Below, one piece after another: positions 62,195 to 64,000 of a DNA stretch of 64,000 nt. The DNA is from Stomoxys calcitrans. Taxonomy: Eukaryota > Arthropoda > Insecta > Diptera > Muscidae. The notes under the pieces are model-generated. The model was not told where the DNA came from. It did no database searches and saw nothing but the letters and a program-made list of their open reading frames with translations. The position numbers and the translations under genes were made by a program. The stretch's first letter is position 1, and each line of letters begins with the position of its first letter. Location: assembly GCF_963082655.1 (NCBI RefSeq), contig NC_081553.1:153494941-153558940 (forward strand), in the 5' to 3' direction.

Positions 62195-63386
62195 TCCTGT
62201 ATATAAAAATCATTTTTTATTTGTTTGTTTATATTATTCGTATAGACTCAAAAACGGCTGAACCGATTTTCTTACAATTATCACAGATGGCGTAAAACGC
62301 CTCGTGAAAATAATTTTTTAATGTCTTTTATTTTCTACCATTTTCAAAGTAATCATCATCAGGCAATCTTCCCTCCTTACAAAATTTTCGTGGTCATTAA
62401 GTCCTTTGGATAAAAAATAACTAAGGTAATCAAATACATGATCGGTCGTAATAGCAAACATAACTAATAGCAAAACTTATGCCACTGAGCACGTGTGACT
62501 TGTGAAACCAAGACAGCAACGCCTTTGTTGTTGTGTTTGAAAGAGAAAGACGAAATCTACTATTTCAGCGGTTTTCAATATGAACAACAACAATTACCGC
62601 AGCAGTGTATGGGAAACCAAAAGATGGCATTGTTGCAATCAAAGTCCCCTTCACATGACTTTCAAAACGCCAGATCTCGGTGATGGTTGGGCCGATTCAG
62701 GAGAAATTTTTTTTACACTCCAATAGCAACCCAAACGCAAAATTTTTTTAAAAAAAATTGAGATCAAGTGTATGGGGGACCGCCTCACTATCCAAAGGTA
62801 TAAGTGGACCAATCATGTAAGTATGGAACTCAGTCGAATGGTATTTGAGAGTTGAAAACGAATCTGAGTTTCACTTTCGGGACCAAGTGCCAAGGGCCGC
62901 CCCAAACCGTACATATTTACCAACCATGACAATATAGGACTAAAAGAAAGGTATTCCAGAGTAGAGCACGAATCCGATATCTTTTTGTGGGGACAAGTGT
63001 CTGGGTGGCCTCCTAACGCCTAAAACACCCCCAAACCGGATATATCCAACGACCGTGGCATTATGGAGCTGAAATTAAAAATCTTTGGAACATTCGAAAC
63101 CAAGTGGCCACGCTCCATCCGCCTTAAACCCCCAAAACAAGACTTTGAAAGATAAGATATTTGGAACCAAATTCCCAAAAACGGTATACATATGTATATG
63201 ATATACATATACCAAACATGAAATGTGGTTTCATCGACTGAAAGGTATTTGGTTTATTGTCAATCATGGCACTAAGGGATTCAAATTATTTGTATTTGGG
63301 TACAAATTTATTAGAGAAAATAGTCAAAGAAAAATTTTGTTTTTTTTGTAATAATAGACGATGTGGAGCGAGCTCGGTTCATCTAG
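62195..63386 (+). repeat. Helitron-like repeat, complete short copy (block 3)
   Basis: 1192 bp from A|TCCTGTATATAAAAATC (62194/62195) to CTAG|T (63383-63387), so it fits A-T insertion of a Helitron with a TC start and CTRR end. Just before the end lies GAGCGAGCTCGG, with the perfect palindrome CGAGCTCG, at the place of the Helitron 3' hairpin. It contains 'gactcaaaaacggctgaaccgatt', then degenerate ~130-bp units. Block 1 and block 2 share the same 3' end. Confidence 0.7.
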
Positions 63387-63483
63387 TACAATTAAAATTT
63401 ATGTTATAATATGTTTTGAAGTTCCACGTTTGCCTTTTATGTGACAATATGCAATCCTGCATGTAGAAAAAAATGATTTAGAG

Positions 63484-64000
63484 CGTGTGTCGAATGAAAG
63501 CAATCTCCTATGGTGAGATGTAAAAATGACGTAGGGGGTTGTTTTTTACACTGGAGAGAAAAAAAATCATTTTGCTGCGCCAATCGATAATTATTTCTAA
63601 CATTTTGACGTTCGTTAAAAATTAGAAGCAAATAAGATGTGCGCGCCACATAATAATACAGGAAAAGTCCAGAAATGTATAATTACTTGCGTAATGAATA
63701 TTTTTCAAAAATATTTTCCATTACTGCTAGCAGTTGCATTGCAAATACGAACGTTGCAATATAGAGATGTTTTAGGTCTTGCTTTGGAAACTAGAAAGAC
63801 ATGACGAGTAAGACAAGTAATGTTATTTTAAAGACACCTGTATTAATTTTTTAGCGGTAGAAGCCATTACTTCATGAAAAATGAATGCAAATTCCAATTT
63901 GCTTCTATGTTTATATGAAAATGATGAACGAAGCTCATGCCAGGCAAACAAACTTTTGACACCGTTAAAGAAAAATCACTAAACGGCGGCACCATCATTT
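63484..64000 (+). repeat. MITE with GTGTGTCGAATG ends, truncated by window end
   Basis: Starts AGCGTGTGTCGAATGAAAGC and runs as the inverse of 52607-52035, with 'gtaaaaatgacgtagg', 'caatcgataattatttctaacattttgacgtt' and 'ctgctagcag' all shared. The other end lies beyond 64000. Confidence 0.7.

Overview
This window is transposon-dense, AT-rich nuclear DNA from a dipteran, most likely a muscoid or calyptrate fly. The clues are the repeat families (mini-me/DINE-like repeats ending in a GTCY-type microsatellite, Tc1/mariner, BEL/Pao, CsRn1-type Ty3/gypsy, RTE and LOA LINEs, a tRNA-derived SINE), a 58-bp candidate intron, and tRNA-Tyr and tRNA-Trp primer sites. The species is an inference. No intact host gene could be recognised. 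The only possible non-transposon coding remains are a small two-exon membrane-protein fragment (10466-10722), a decayed C2H2 zinc-finger gene (11990-12411) and an unidentified short frame just before the BEL insertion (15307-15506).

Left third (1-15531). A LINE 3' end abuts a Helitron-like repeat made of ~130-bp units. That repeat is split by a 5.3-kb Transib DNA transposon (1257-6595) with a perfect 5-bp target duplication, RSS-like CACAGTG ends, ~1.43-kb near-identical terminal inverted repeats and a RAG1-core-like transposase. A mini-me-like repeat, SINE pieces, RTE LINE fragments, the zinc-finger relic and a 543-bp tandem duplication follow.

Middle (15532-36780). A structurally complete, apparently young BEL/Pao retrotransposon (15532-26022, minus strand) has two 883-bp LTRs, an AACAT duplication, a tRNA-Tyr primer site, an intact 1816-codon Gag-Pol and, between pol and the 3' LTR, a GC-rich 312-codon ORF that looks like a second Gag-zinc-knuckle/protease module with its catalytic Asp replaced. 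Next is a hAT-like element (26439-31588) carrying a nearly complete CR1/Jockey-type LINE, itself inserted in an RTE relic, then a mariner with an internal deletion that hosts a mini-me copy, and another mini-me copy.

Right third (36781-64000). A foldback hairpin, a decayed LOA-like LINE and a three-level nest: a decayed Ty3/gypsy element (39430-51598) contains a Helitron-like repeat (43295-49902), which contains a CsRn1-type retrotransposon (45174-49786, CTAT duplication). The rest holds MITEs with recognisable ends (TAA-flanked, TTAA-flanked, and one with GTGTGTCGAATG termini), a SINE, two mini-me copies, a Tc1/mariner relic, fragments of another tRNA-Tyr-primed LTR element and a complete short Helitron-like copy (62195-63386).

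The most interesting items are the Transib element with giant terminal inverted repeats, the protease-dead Gag-like ORF in the env position of the BEL element, and the strand-specific over-representation of GACCC along that whole BEL element. All counts and alignments were made by eye.
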